Positions 22,388 to 33,553 of a DNA stretch of 64,000 nt are shown here, one piece after another. The position numbers and the translations under genes were made by a program. The notes under the pieces were generated by a model that saw only the letters and a list, made by a program, of their open reading frames with translations, did not search any database and was not told where the DNA came from. The stretch spans positions 698,501-762,500 of the forward strand of contig CM067534.1 in NCBI GenBank assembly GCA_034509925.1. The letters run 5' to 3'. How positions within the stretch are numbered: the stretch's first letter is position 1; every line of letters starts with the position of its first letter. This DNA is from Hirudinaria manillensis. Lineage: Eukaryota > Annelida > Clitellata > Hirudinida > Hirudinidae.

Positions 22388-24716
22388 ACGATGACGACTC
22401 GAGAATAATATTGCTGCTCGAGCGGTTGACCGGTACAGACGAAATATCGTTTGCTCGTTACAAATTACTGCTTTTGCGCACTGTAACGAGTTTTTGCTTC
22501 GAATTCTGGTCAATTTGTGTCCCCTACCAATCTTTTCGTGGTTGGTTAGCATAACTTCTGGAAAAAAAGGGGAAAATAAAGCTGTGAATTGGAAATAACA
22601 GTTTCTTTGATTGTCTGATAATTTAGTTGATAGGACTTCACAGTTTGCAAAGGACTTCGAGCTAGTTTGTTCAATTTCTCCAAGTATCGCTGGTCGGAAG
22701 AAGAATCTCATATGCTTGCAAAATTGAAATTGAATTAAAGCAGGAAGGTTTCAAGAATGTAAATATTGAAGTTCAAAAAAGGTTTCAACATCGATCCTTG
22801 GCAGCCATCAGGAGCCATAGACACCAATCGTCTTACCGAAAGATCATGAGGGCTCAGTCTGTTGATATGAACAACAGAGAGGTTACGGAATCAATTGATG
22901 AAAATAACGAAGGAGATTGTCCAGCCATTCCTTCCGTAGATGATGATGAGCGAAAACATCGCCAGAGCAGAGTTGAGTTTGAACTTATTAGAAAAGAAAA
23001 GAATCAATCTGGCCATACACAGAATCGTGCCTCAATTTTCAATTAAATCAATTCGGAAAATCAGAAATAAACCCAGTTATCGCCAATATCTTAATGATAT
23101 CATAATGCAAGAAATAATTTCAAAAACCAAAGAAATAAGAGTTCCTTCGATCCAGTGGAAGATATGGTAAACAGTGAGATCAAATTACAACAATTTATTC
23201 TGAATCGCTATGAATGCATCCATCTTTCTAGCGAAGAACTGTTCTTGCTGCTCTGCAATTCAACAGACAAGACCACTCAGCAAGAGCTAATAGACAAAGA
23301 ATATAGCAAGTGGACAGAAAATCTTCTCTCCTCAATAACCGGTCAACCATCATCCAAAAAACTTCGAAACGACCCACACAAAAGAAAAGAACAAAGCCAA
23401 ACAATGCCAAAGGTCGAATGTTCGTGAAAGCAAAGACTACACTCAGCAAAAAAGAACTGAGAACCATTGAAAGTCAGAGACAAAGGAAAGTAATTCAAGA
23501 TTTGTTCAGGAAAAATCCAGCAGCAGTGTTGACAGAGGAATTCAAAGAAAAGTCAAAGGCAACTCCAGGAAAAGAATTGATCGAGTATTGGGAGCAAGTT
23601 TTCTCAAAAAAGTCAGTTGAAGATGATAGACCAGTGACAGTTGTTGGCGGAACTCTGTATGATTTAGAATTGCCAGTCACCAGCGATGAGGTGAACTCTG
23701 CTATTAGAGGTCTCCGAGATGCTGCGCCAGGACACGACAAATTAAAGAAAGAGCACATAGAAACGATCAAGAATATTGACTTTGCAGTTCACCTGTGTCA
23801 CTGTGGCTATTAAATGGTTTGCCCCCGTCTTCATTCAAAATTGGGATCGTCACATGCATTCCAAAAATAATTGGAGCCACCAACCCAAGCGAGTTCAGAC
23901 CAATAACAGTGAGTCCAATCATTGGTCGACTCTTTCATAGGATCCTCAACAGACGGATGATCTCCTTCTTGCCGTTATCTCTGCACCAAAAAGCGTTTCG
24001 TCAAGAAGATGGTCTGGCCGATAATATAGTCCCTCATCAAGAAAAAGAAGAAGGAACTGAAAAAGTTAAATTTGACCTTCGTAGACGTATCTAAAGCGTT
24101 TGATTCAGTTTTTCATCAAACAATCATGAGAGCTGCTCCTCCATTGTTTATCAATTACTTGACAGAACTGTACAGAAATAGTTGGGTTCAAATCAAGACG
24201 GCGGACGGAATTAGTAATCGCATTCAAGTGGACAGAGGCATCGAGCAAGGAGATCCAGTGCCTCCTATGCTTCTCAATGCCGTTATTGACATGGTCCTTA
24301 GCGAAGTGGACAAGTCAATCGGCGTAACAGGAGACGCTGAGTCCAGAATAATAATAGAAGCAATAGCAGAAGAGTCTTGGAGGGTTTGGAGGAGATTTGG
24401 GGTCTCGAGGAGGTTCCTCATGTGGACCTCCATAAAAAAGACCCATAAGATTTGGCAAACTTTTAAAAATAACGCCTGGAGAAGGAAAAAGAAGAGTTGA
24501 ATTGAATGACATTTGTGAATGTAGAATGACTATTAAGATCGACTTGAAAGTCATTTTTTTCTTCGATGGTCTGACTGGATTTCCCAGGCCCATTGGCGGA
24601 CCTATAATTATTGAATCGGATTATGAACTGATTGCTTTTTGTGAGGTTTTGGACGGGCTAATAAAGGAAAAAATGATGACGACGATAATAATAATAATGG
24701 TAATAATAATAATCCG
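22388..24716 (+). mobile_element. R2/R4/Dong-like non-LTR retrotransposon, copy 2, full-length-like but internally deleted
   Basis: It lies between an AAT run and a GATAATAATAATAATGG run. A 5' leader (22388-22740) is followed by decayed coding sequence. Near 22800 there is an N-terminal segment (HRSLAAIRSHRHQSSYRK), then a pre-RT region with APGHDK, then an RT core with IGIVTCIPK, TFVDVSKAFDSV and EQGDPVPPMLLNAV. The sequence after GVTG jumps to a region equal to the post-endonuclease end of copy 1 (AESYRFW-type and YKIW-type motifs), so the FADD motif and the endonuclease are deleted. Confidence 0.75.
22738..24500 (+). pseudogene. Decayed polyprotein of R2/R4-like copy 2
   Basis: Successive frames must be changed at about 23040-23160, 23310-23420, 23795 and 24070 to follow the protein. 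The shift near 23795 interrupts FAVHLSLWLLNGLPP, which is collinear with the start of copy 1. The catalytic FADD and the PD..D..K nuclease core are absent because of the internal deletion at about 24328. Clearly dead. Confidence 0.8.
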
Positions 24717-25095
24717 CTTATGTTCGAGCGAGCGATAAGTGCGTACGTTTTATTTTGGCTCTCGAGTTTAAACGATTAAACATCGCTTCAAGGTCAATTT
24801 TTAAAATTGATTTTACTTTCTGCTCGTGTCCCCTACCGTTAGTTTGTCTTTCGGTGAAAAGCCTACTTCCCCGAGGGAATTTAGAAAAAGGGGAAAATAT
24901 ACATGCACAACCGTAGTATTCGATATTTCTCTCGGGTAACAAGCAGGTTAAGAAACACAGGAATCGTTATTCCTCAGCGGTTGGTTGTATTTGGTGTTGG
25001 TTTGGTGATTATGAAAGATTAGAACGGTCAGAATAAAGCCCGTGGCTTTCAAAGACCGTTTTTGGCTGAGAAAATAAAGGATAAAAAATAATGAT
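24717..25095 (+). mobile_element. Short non-autonomous derivative: 5' leader joined to 3' end of the R4/Dong-like family
   Basis: 24717-24940 resembles the 5' leader of copy 2 (22400-22600); both contain GTGTCCCCTACC and, about 50 bases later, AAAAAGGGGAAAATA. It continues into a 3' end GGCTGAGAAAATAAAGG like that of copy 1 (GGCCGAGAAAATAAGAG). There is no coding sequence between. It starts after an AATAATAATAAT run and ends in AATAATAAT, so it looks like a separate insertion at an AAT run rather than the tail of copy 2. Confidence 0.55.
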
Positions 25096-25166
25096 AACAA
25101 TAATAATAAGTCTTTAGAAATTTTAGAATGCTATAATTTGCAATAAATAGCTAAATAAACAAGAAA

Positions 25167-25599
25167 CTAACTGGCAACTACGATAGTTTTGTTGATCGTT
25201 ATAGAGCTATAGGATTCGTTCGTAGCCACGCATATTAGCTTGGCAGTTTGGCCAGCCCAACTCTCAGGTACATTAAAAGCCACCTTACCATGGCCTTTCA
25301 CGATTTGCTCGGTTTTGTCTCCTTTCCTGTTAATTATTACCTCCGGCGAGGGGTTTCCGTCGGCCTTGCACAACACTTGTTGGCCAGCGACAAATTCATT
25401 CGTCTCTGGCTCAAAGCTAGCGTGTCTCATAGGATCTAAAGATGAAAAGTATTTTGGTTAGATGTTTTTATGAGTTTATATTTAAAGATTGTTCTTAATA
25501 GAAATGATAGGCCGTCAATTTGAGTAATATATTATAATTAAATATTATATAAATATTATATATATAATATATATTAATATATAATTATATATATATAAT

Positions 25600-25631
<32 letters not shown>

Positions 25632-26893
25632 TTCTCTTTAAAACGGACGAACTAACATTTAACTTCCAAGGTGAAGTTACATTTCTGCTCCACGCCGTCT
25701 AACGCTGTTACACACATCAAAATCTGCTTATCGTCTGTTGGTTTAAGAACGGTCTTGAAGTGAAGACGCAAGAGATGCTCCACGGAAATATCATCAGTCT
25801 TATCATCTTTGGTGTGAGGATTGTCGAGCCTTATTATGTAAATCCTTGGACTTCTACCGATGTAATCGATCTCACACTCGAAATCAAAGGAATCTCCTTC
25901 CATGTATGTTTTAGATGCTCCGCTACAGTTCAATAAACCTGAAACGGAGTGTTTTCAGGTGTAAAAACCATTACCATTTCGTTTTTAACAATTTTTTTTT
26001 TGGCTCTCAAAGTAGTTTTCTGAAAAAAATAAATGAAATAAATAGAGACGTCCACTTTTGGAAGGAAACACAGTATTCGAAAATGATTACAAGCAGAATT
26101 ATCTTAATTTAGGCCTTTGTCGCGGGTAACCGATGTGATAGGTTGTTTGATGTTTCGTCTTATTATATCGGAGGTACGTTATTTAAAAGCATCATTCAAC
26201 ATTATGATCGTCATGATAATCATGATAACCATCATCATTGCCAAGAACTCACCGTAGACGCTAAGATCATAAATGATCGTCGGATATTCATCTCTGATTT
26301 TACTCCAGCAGAAGTAACTGCCGAAGAATTCGAGGCTTATATTGTATATCGTAAGTGAATACGTCTTGAGGTCAACCCAAAGTTGGGGAAATTTGGTATG
26401 GTCATCGTTCGTAATATTGCCTTCCTCGGTAACCTCGAAGATGTCTGCGTCGCCAAAGACGTCATCCCACCACCTGATCACCGGGGTCTCGTTCTTTTCT
26501 AAGTTGCATTCCAATGTCAGATTGTCGCCTTCTTTGGCGCTAATTTCGATGTCTGAAATGAGCCAGATGGCGCTGGTCGAGATCGGGAAGATTAAGATGG
26601 TAAAAATGGTAGTGATCAATAGTTATTTATAAGGTGAGGCGATTATGACGGAATCGTGAATTCGTGTTATAAGGATCCACTTTACTCCTAATGTTGTCTG
26701 AAGGCTAAGGACATTGCTTTGAAATCAGTAACTACTCAAAACCACCAATTAATTAACTCATTAAATTACTAATTACGAATAAAGTTAAAAATCTCAACAA
26801 AAAAAAAAAGATAAACTCACTTTCAATCGTTGGGACAATACGTAATAGGTAGACATAAAGTAAGGTACCCCAGAATAATCCTCTTGTGACCAT
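25167..26893 (-). CDS. Secreted three-Ig-domain protein, paralogue B
   Basis: Exons 26821-26893, 26253-26552, 25657-25938 and 25167-25435, with the same phase-1 borders as paralogue A. Signal peptide MVTRGLFWGTLLYVYLLR. All three Ig domains keep both Cys and the Trp of Ig1. Compared with A by eye, the signal exon differs at 2 of 24 residues and Ig3 at about 5 of 86, but Ig1 at about 26 of 100 and Ig2 at about 40 of 96 plus a 2-residue gap, while introns differ by only about 5 percent. Intron 1 lacks the hAT insert. Ends at TAG after INKTIVVAS without a membrane helix. The intact frames and splice sites in both copies indicate both are under selection. Confidence 0.82.
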
Positions 26894-28787
26894 TTTATCT
26901 TTTACTATTTACTCTGACGATTTGTAGCTAAGAAGAGAAGATAGGTTCTTTATTATGCATTACATACGATATATAAGTGCAATATATATGCTATTAAGAT
27001 GGTATTATTTATATATTTATGATTATTTATTTATTTCCAATGCCATCTGAGTACCGATTCTTCTCAATTGCTCACAACAATCAATGAGGGGCTAACTAAA
27101 CTAGGGAAAAAATTGATAAGGGGACGTAAACGTAAATATTTAAATTGATACTCTCTAGAGGAGGAATAGGTGGCTTCATGAATGTGATTCATGATCAGTA
27201 GATACGAGATTACTCATTATTTTTATGAGAGGGCGATGTTCTATTATTATTATTATTGTTATTGTTATTATTTTCATTACTATTATTATCACTATCATTA
27301 TTATTATTATTGAAACTTTTAAAACAAAATTGCTAATTAGCTATACGTTTAAGCTATACTGAAATTATGAACTATTTGAATAAATGTATAAAATATGTAG
27401 GAAGTTCACAGGGCAACATATAACGCATCAAAAATAATTTTTTTTTTAAATAATCTATACCCTCGATTTGAACCTCGAACATTATAATTCATTAATTAAA
27501 TATTTTTAAAAAATAATAATATCATTTTTAAATACATTCAGTAATATTTCTTTAGAAAATTGAATTACAGATGATATTTCGCATCATTAATAACAAAATT
27601 GATGCCCGACGACAGAAAGATCAGTCAATCATAAGGCAGTAAGGATATCATCTTATTAAGTTTTAACAGCTTTGTCCAATACACATTCGGTCATCGCAAC
27701 AAGAAGAGTATCAATAGTAATAATAATAATAACAATAATAACAAACCCCCCTAACAAACTTGATTGATTAAGTTTCCGACTAATCCTATTTGCTCATAAC
27801 TTTAGTAGAATTTATTTAGATACTCAGTCAGTTGCAAGGTTCCTGTTAAAATAGCTTTAAGTCTTTCAAGATAACTCCAAAGATGTTACAAATTATTCCA
27901 TAAACCAAATTTCACCTGTATTTGTTAAATTTTTTGCGATTTATTAATAACGGAACAGATAATTTATAAACAATAGCGGCAGCCAGCGTAACCGTCAAAT
28001 TCAAATTCCAACGTATTAACGATTTGAAGCTCGTTTGAAAATTTCAATTTTAAAATAAATTTTTTAACCGTTCATTTTTAGATTAAAAGTTACGAATTCC
28101 AAAAAATATAATTCTAATTTTTCAAAATTTTAAAGTTTCAGAGTTGCTTTATTTATCAACATAGAAACCAAGGTTCCGACTATGAATTGGTATGAATTGT
28201 TCATAACTCTGTTTGGTAGACATTAATTAGACACTCACTTCAGTGAATGGTAAGGTTCCAGCAAGTCTTTTTTTTATATTTACATATTTAATAAAATATC
28301 TATTTTGAGACTGCCTCGGTTTGGTAACTATCTGAAGAAATTAAGGAAACGTTATTACGTGTTTTATTAAATATTAAATATCAAATTAAATTTGGTTAAA
28401 CATGTTAAATCTTAAATTTTAGACCTTCGGTTATTCCTTTTACTCTTTTTAGATTTTGTTGACTCAATTCTCTTTTTTTGCTGTTAGATTCGATTAGAAT
28501 GCGCGATTTGGCTTGTTTGGAGTTCTAGAGGCCAATAAATTTACGAGCTACATTTGTTAGACTTATTAACCAACGAACATATGATCCTCTTGGCTTGATC
28601 TTGAGAAATCAAGGTTATCCTAAAAAGTGGTAGGCTATAATATTTTCAACCTCTGCATTAGTATCTACTGCGTCCGCGCAAAGAACAAAAATAGGATTTG
28701 TTTCGTTAACGCTCAATATTCAACGTTTAATAATATTTGTATCCAATAATCTGACATTAAGCGGATTGACTTTGTTTAAAAAGCTAG
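26894..28787. other. Upstream flank of Ig gene B, end of unit 2
   Basis: Copy of 16335-17586 plus extra sequence. Includes an ATT-rich run (27241-27312) and an AACCCCCCTAACAAACTTGATTG block at about 27743. No gene. Confidence 0.55.
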
Positions 28788-29145
28788 GGGATGATTTCCG
28801 TAGTCATTATTCACTTCGAAAGGATGATCTGTGAAAGAGATGGTTAAAAAGAAAAGGATTAAAATTAAGATTAAATTGAAAAAGTAATTGTGTTGATACA
28901 CAAATAGCAATAATTTAAACAGTAAGCATAATTTAATTATTAATTATATTTATAAACTTTCAAATTCCAATTGAACTCACTGTACAGTAGTTCTTAAAGC
29001 ATTCCAATGGCAGATAACAATCTTCATCCTATAAATATTCACTTGATTTGATTTTTAAATGGCTTTAGTGTTTCTTAGAGCTTTAACGGTTATGAATTCG
29101 TTTATTCAAAAAAAAAAAATTTTGAAATATACACAGATCATGCCC
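28788..29145. other. Unique spacer after the duplication
   Basis: AT-rich, no open frame of interest, no repeat recognised. Confidence 0.5.
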
Positions 29146-29429
29146 AAAAAAAAAATCACAAATTCATCAATGGTTTATCCCAAGGGAATTTAATTCCCGT
29201 CTAGGGGATAGGCTAATTCATATTGACAAAGTTGAAGGGGCGTATGAAAGGGTCTTTACATAAATGATAAACTGAGATTAGGATGACAAAACTTCTAAAC
29301 TTCTAAACACGATGGGAACAACGAACACCTGATAATGAGAGATGTAGATTAACCAGGGAGGTGCTGTGACAGAAGACCAAGGATAACGAAAGGAATGATG
29401 AATGATGAAGTGATGAGGAAATGTGCGGT

Positions 29430-32390
29430 TCAACAACTGGAGAGAATGTGTTTTTTAAGAAGGGATTTAAATAGAGAGGAACTGTTTAAAGAAGTAAGGG
29501 ATAATGGCAGAGAAGAGAACAAAAATGGACCTTTACAACATATGGAGAATTTTTTGAAGGTGGTACGGGAAAATTCAGATCTAAATTGATTGGATGATCT
29601 AAGATTGTAAGAGTGGATATCTGAGGATTTGGAAAGCATATTACCAAAGGCAGAAGGCAGCAAGTTATGTTCATAATTATACATGAAGAGGCAAGTTTGG
29701 AATTTATTGATCTGATGAATATTCAAAAAACCATTTGAAATGAAGAAGTCCTTTGTGTGAGCACGTGGATGGAGGCGAAACATAATCCTGATTATTCTTT
29801 TTTGAAGAGTGAGTAGATGGGTGAGTTTAGAGGGATAGCTGGATGCCCAAGTTATATTACAATAGATGAGATAGGGATAGATTAATGAATAGTACAGCAT
29901 AGTAAGAATTTTTCTATCAACAAATGAACTGATTTTTGATATGACTCCAATATTTTTTTAAATTTTGGTGGCAACATAATTGATGTGGAAAGACCAGTTT
30001 AATTTCTCATCGATAATAATGCCGAGGAATTTGGTGGACGTAACATGTTTAATCTGAAGGTTGTTAATGCTGGGTTGAATGATATGAGTTCTATCCTTGT
30101 TCTTTGAGCAAAACAGCATAAAGTTTGTTTTTTCAATATTTAAAGATAACTTATTGGCGCGAAACCATATGTCAACATTAGTTAACTCCCTATTAATGGT
30201 AATAATCAACTCATTAAGATTTTTGCCAGAGGCAAATACATTAGTGTCATCCGCAAATAACAAAAATGAAAGCAAAGATGAGGAATTGTGTAGGTCGTTA
30301 ATATAAATGATAAATAGTAAAGGACCAAGAATAGAACCTTGAGGAACCCCACAAGTTACGTCACTGAACAACGATCTAGACCCATTAAATTCTGTCAATT
30401 GTTTACGACCCGCCAAATAACTTGCAAACCATTTCAAAACGCAGCCACGCAAGCCATAATAATAGAGTTTTGACAAAAGTATTTCATGATTTACGGTGTC
30501 AAATGCTTTAGATAGGTCAAGAAACACACCAATGGTGAACTCACCACGGTCTAGAGCGTCAGCGATTCTGGAATGAAGTAACAACAAAGGCATATATGTG
30601 GAGTGATTTTTTCGAAATCCGAATTGTTTGTTGCTAAGGAGACTGAACTTTGATAAGAAGATTTCCACTCGACGATATACTGCCTTTTCAAAAATTTTAG
30701 AAAAATATGGCAGGATTGAGATAGGTCTGTAATTGCAGATCTTGTTCAAATCACCAGATTTATGCAATGGAATCACTTTGGCCAATTTTAAGTCATCAGG
30801 AACATTCCCCGTTAACAAAGAACAATTAATTAGAGAGCTGAGGGTGTCCGAGATCAATGAGATGAATTCACCAGCAATGCAAGGATCAACACCATCAAGA
30901 CCACAACTATGGGAGGTCTTCAATTCTTTGACTATTTGAATGATCTCATCTGCCGAAACAGGGAAAAAAAACATTGTGGGGGTGGAAGATCTCGTGAGGA
31001 ATTTATCGAAGGACTTGGATGAAGGAATGATTTTCTTTGCCAAGTTTGGTCCAAGATCGGAAAAATATTTGTTGAATTTTTCGGCTATTGCAATTGGAGA
31101 GTTTATTTCGCACCCGTCGTCGTCCGAGTAAAATATGTCGGGAGCTACAGCTGGTTTGCTCCCTCTAGACAAAATACTTTTTATGATATTCCAAGTACCC
31201 TTTGGATTTCCTTGATGACTCTGGAATCTTGATGAGAAGTGTTGACGAATTATGGCCTGCTTGATAGTTTTGAATTTGTTTCTGTAATTTGAGAATTTGA
31301 TTTTATTTTCTGGAGTTGGATTCTTTAGATATGTCTTGTACAGATTTCTTTTTACTTTACAAGATTTTAGGAGAGCAGGGGTCATCCATTCCTGTCTTTT
31401 CATTCCCGATCGGGAGCCGACGATTTCCAAGGGAAAACAATGATTATATAGATTTTGATATTTCGATATAAAAAGTTGATAGGCGTGAGATATATTTTGG
31501 GATTCACACTCTATGGTCACATCGGACCAATCCTCCGCAGTCAAGCTTTCTTTAAATTTCAGTTTAGCTTGTTTATCCTGTCTTCTGCGCAGCATTGGGA
31601 GCTCCACTATTTTTACAATCTCATGCAGTTTAATATTGATATAGAGAGGGAGGTGATCCGAAATGTCATCAATAACTATTTTGGGAAAGCATTTGCTGAG
31701 GGAGATATTTGTGAAGATATTGTCTATGAGAGTGGCAGATGAGGGTCCAATTCTTGTGGGTTTGAGGAATGCAGGCATCATGAGAAAAGAGTGGAGGATG
31801 TTTAAAAATTCATTGGTGGGTTGACTGCTTTCAATTGCTAATAGGTTAATGTTAAAGTCGCCCATTATTATTGCCTTTCTGTTGTCTTTGATCGTGTAAG
31901 AAAGGAATTCTGAAAATTCTTTGTTAAAAAATTTTAAGCTGTTTCCAGGTGGGCGATAGATAATGGCTACAACAATGTTCTCTCCTCTGCGTTGGCTGAT
32001 TGAAATTAGAAGATATTCAAAACTTTCAAATTTCCAGTCACTCGTGTCAATGAGATTAAATTTGATGTTGTCTTGGAGAAAAAAGCCAACGCCTCCTCCT
32101 AGGCTACGTTCCCTGTTTTTCGAAACAAATCTGTAACCATTAATAGCAGGTGCAGGATCACTGTCTTTCAGCCATGTTTCACTGACACCCAGGATCTCTG
32201 CATGACAAGAAGACAACAACAGTTCCACTTCCTGGAGTTTATTTGAGATGCTTCTGCAGTTTATATGCATCAAAGAAAAGTCTGATTTACATAATTGGGC
32301 CATATCTTTGGTTGTGACATAATTTGAAACCTCGTAAAACTCCGGCAAGTATGCATCCGGGTCAGATGAAGAAAAATCAAAATCCGCCAT
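29430..32390 (-). pseudogene. LINE ORF2: endonuclease and reverse transcriptase, one premature stop
   Basis: Open for 810 residues from ATG 32390 to a TAA at 29958-29960, then open again in the same frame to 29430 (986 codons in all). APE-type endonuclease motifs: HINCRSISNK near residue 45, VSETWL, GDFNIN near 176-181 and DISDHLPL. RT motifs: YRPISILPYFSKIFEK, LDLSKAFDTVNH, GVPQGSILGPLLFIIYINDL, LLFADDTNVF (Asp pair near residue 714) and TKFLGIIIDEKLNW. The C-terminal region after the stop (LIYCNITWAS, RIIRIMF) is typical of CR1/Jockey-type elements. The stop is a single base change from Ser (TCA to TAA). Catalytic residues are intact. Confidence 0.88.
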
Positions 32391-32393
32391 TTT

Positions 32394-32591
32394 TCATACT
32401 TTCTTGGTACTTGTTGATGAATCTACAGTCTTTCCAGACAAAGAATGCATTATAAGACTTATATCATCCAAAACTGTTGAAACATAGTCTAAATTGCCGG
32501 GGTTAATAATGGAGACGAATGAAACTGAAAATAAATCTTCTAGAAACAAAAACCCCAAGATGAGAGGAAAAGAAAAATAAACCACAGACAT
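32394..32591 (-). CDS. Short ORF between LINE ORF1 and ORF2 (65 codons), hypothetical
   Basis: It starts 13 bases after the ORF1 stop and ends with TGA three bases before the ORF2 ATG. That spacing would suit termination-reinitiation for ORF2 translation. The first half is hydrophobic, the second half Ser/Thr-rich. No family recognised; it may be chance. Confidence 0.3.
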   Translation of the reverse strand: MSVVYFSFPLILGFLFLEDLFSVSFVSIINPGNLDYVSTVLDDISLIMHSLSGKTVDSSTSTKKV

Positions 32592-32604
32592 CGACTAGAT
32601 GAGG

Positions 32605-33324
32605 TTAGTATTTCTCCAAATCCATGAGGTTGTGAACTCGAGTTGGCCCCGAGTTTTCACTTCTCTTGAAATAAACTTGACCACTCCATGTCCATGTCGA
32701 TGATAACTTTTTATCCTTTACAAGTCTCCTGGCTTTGGCAAAGATCTCTGAGTTTGACTTGGTTAAGTGCTCGTTGATGTAAATCTTTGACGATTTGTCT
32801 TTGTGCAGGGATTTTCTCAGAGCAAGTACTCTGTCTCTGACCATCTTTGAAGCGAAGGTGACAACTATTGGACGAGGTCCACTTTTGCTGGGGATCCTGT
32901 ACCCAGAGTGAATGTCGCTCTCTGAAATGTCTACGCCGAGTTTTGACTTGCAGCAATTGATAACTGCCCGGACTGTGTCTCTTCGATTCATACCTTGATC
33001 CCGACTTGGCTTCTCGCCTGAGGAAGTAGCGACCACCTCGGCCAAAGAGGCATCAGGTATTCCGTGGAATACCAGATTGTTGGCTCTCAGCTGGGTTTCG
33101 ACTGCGTCTATCCTCGCCTTTAGGCGATTGTTTTCCTCGCTGAGCTCGCTCACCCTTCCAATCAATGCATTCATTTCCTCTTTGACCGCAGATTTAACCA
33201 GTCCAGGCATCTCCTCTCTGATCAACTCCCTTATAGACTTCAAAATCTTTGCCTTGATTTTGTCAGCTAAATTATCAATTGTGGCCTCTTCGAATTCCTC
33301 GCATTTTACGTTCTTTCGTGACAT
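32605..33324 (-). CDS. LINE ORF1 protein, coiled coil plus RNA-binding C-terminus
   Basis: Start chosen at the MSRKNVKCEEFEEATI methionine (33324). An earlier in-frame ATG at 33468 would add 48 residues that look like leader sequence. A heptad coiled coil covers about residues 45-85 (SELSEENNRLKARIDAVETQ), followed by LRANNLVFHGIP and a C-terminal part with GPRPIVVTFASK and KIYINEHLT, the pattern of CR1/Jockey ORF1 chaperone-like RNA-binding proteins. Frame intact. Likely role: trimerising, nucleic-acid-binding partner of ORF2 in the retrotransposition particle. Confidence 0.75.
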   Translation of the reverse strand: MSRKNVKCEEFEEATIDNLADKIKAKILKSIRELIREEMPGLVKSAVKEEMNALIGRVSELSEENNRLKARIDAVETQLRANNLVFHGIPDASLAEVVATSSGEKPSRDQGMNRRDTVRAVINCCKSKLGVDISESDIHSGYRIPSKSGPRPIVVTFASKMVRDRVLALRKSLHKDKSSKIYINEHLTKSNSEIFAKARRLVKDKKLSSTWTWSGQVYFKRSENSGPTRVHNLMDLEKY

Positions 33325-33553
33325 TTTACAGGGGAGTGTCGTGAGTACTAAACAATGGAACAAACGAAGGCCATGCAAAACAAACACTTGTCTCGAAAAT
33401 TTAAGCACCGGCAAGAAGCGAAAAACGACGACGAGTCGAACAATATAACTTTTATCGAGTTTTTTCAAAGAAAAACATCAGAAAAAAACCGAATTAGTAG
33501 CAAGCCACAACATTTGACCCTTCCCACTCGCTCGCTCGCTAAACCCACAGCTT

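Larger units (their letters stand above)
17587..28787. repeat. Tandem segmental duplication, unit 2
   Basis: Second copy of the block described for unit 1, in direct orientation with no spacer. It privately carries a solo LTR (18811-19103), two extra 590-bp repeats, the R4/Dong-like copy 2 with a mini-element (22388-25095), an ATT-rich insert at about 27230-27330 and roughly 600 extra bases at 28020-28700. Confidence 0.9.
29146..33553 (-). mobile_element. Nearly full-length CR1/Jockey-superfamily LINE
   Basis: About 4.4 kb on the minus strand. From its 5' end (about 33553) it has a GC-richer leader with GCGAGCGAGCGAG, ORF1 (ATG 33324), a short ORF (32591-32394), ORF2 (ATG 32390) and a 3' UTR ending in GAATTTGTGATTTTTTTTTT near 29146. 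Only one stop codon disrupts ORF2, so insertion is recent. No target-site duplication was recognised, which is common for CR1-like elements. A second, older 3' end of this family lies at 8699-8831. Confidence 0.85.

Noticed and set aside
22174-22554. Poly-Asn open frame before R4/Dong-like copy 2
   Set aside because: Translation of the AAT microsatellite joined to the element leader.
30097-31742. Plus-strand frames inside the LINE
   Set aside because: Antisense shadows of ORF2.
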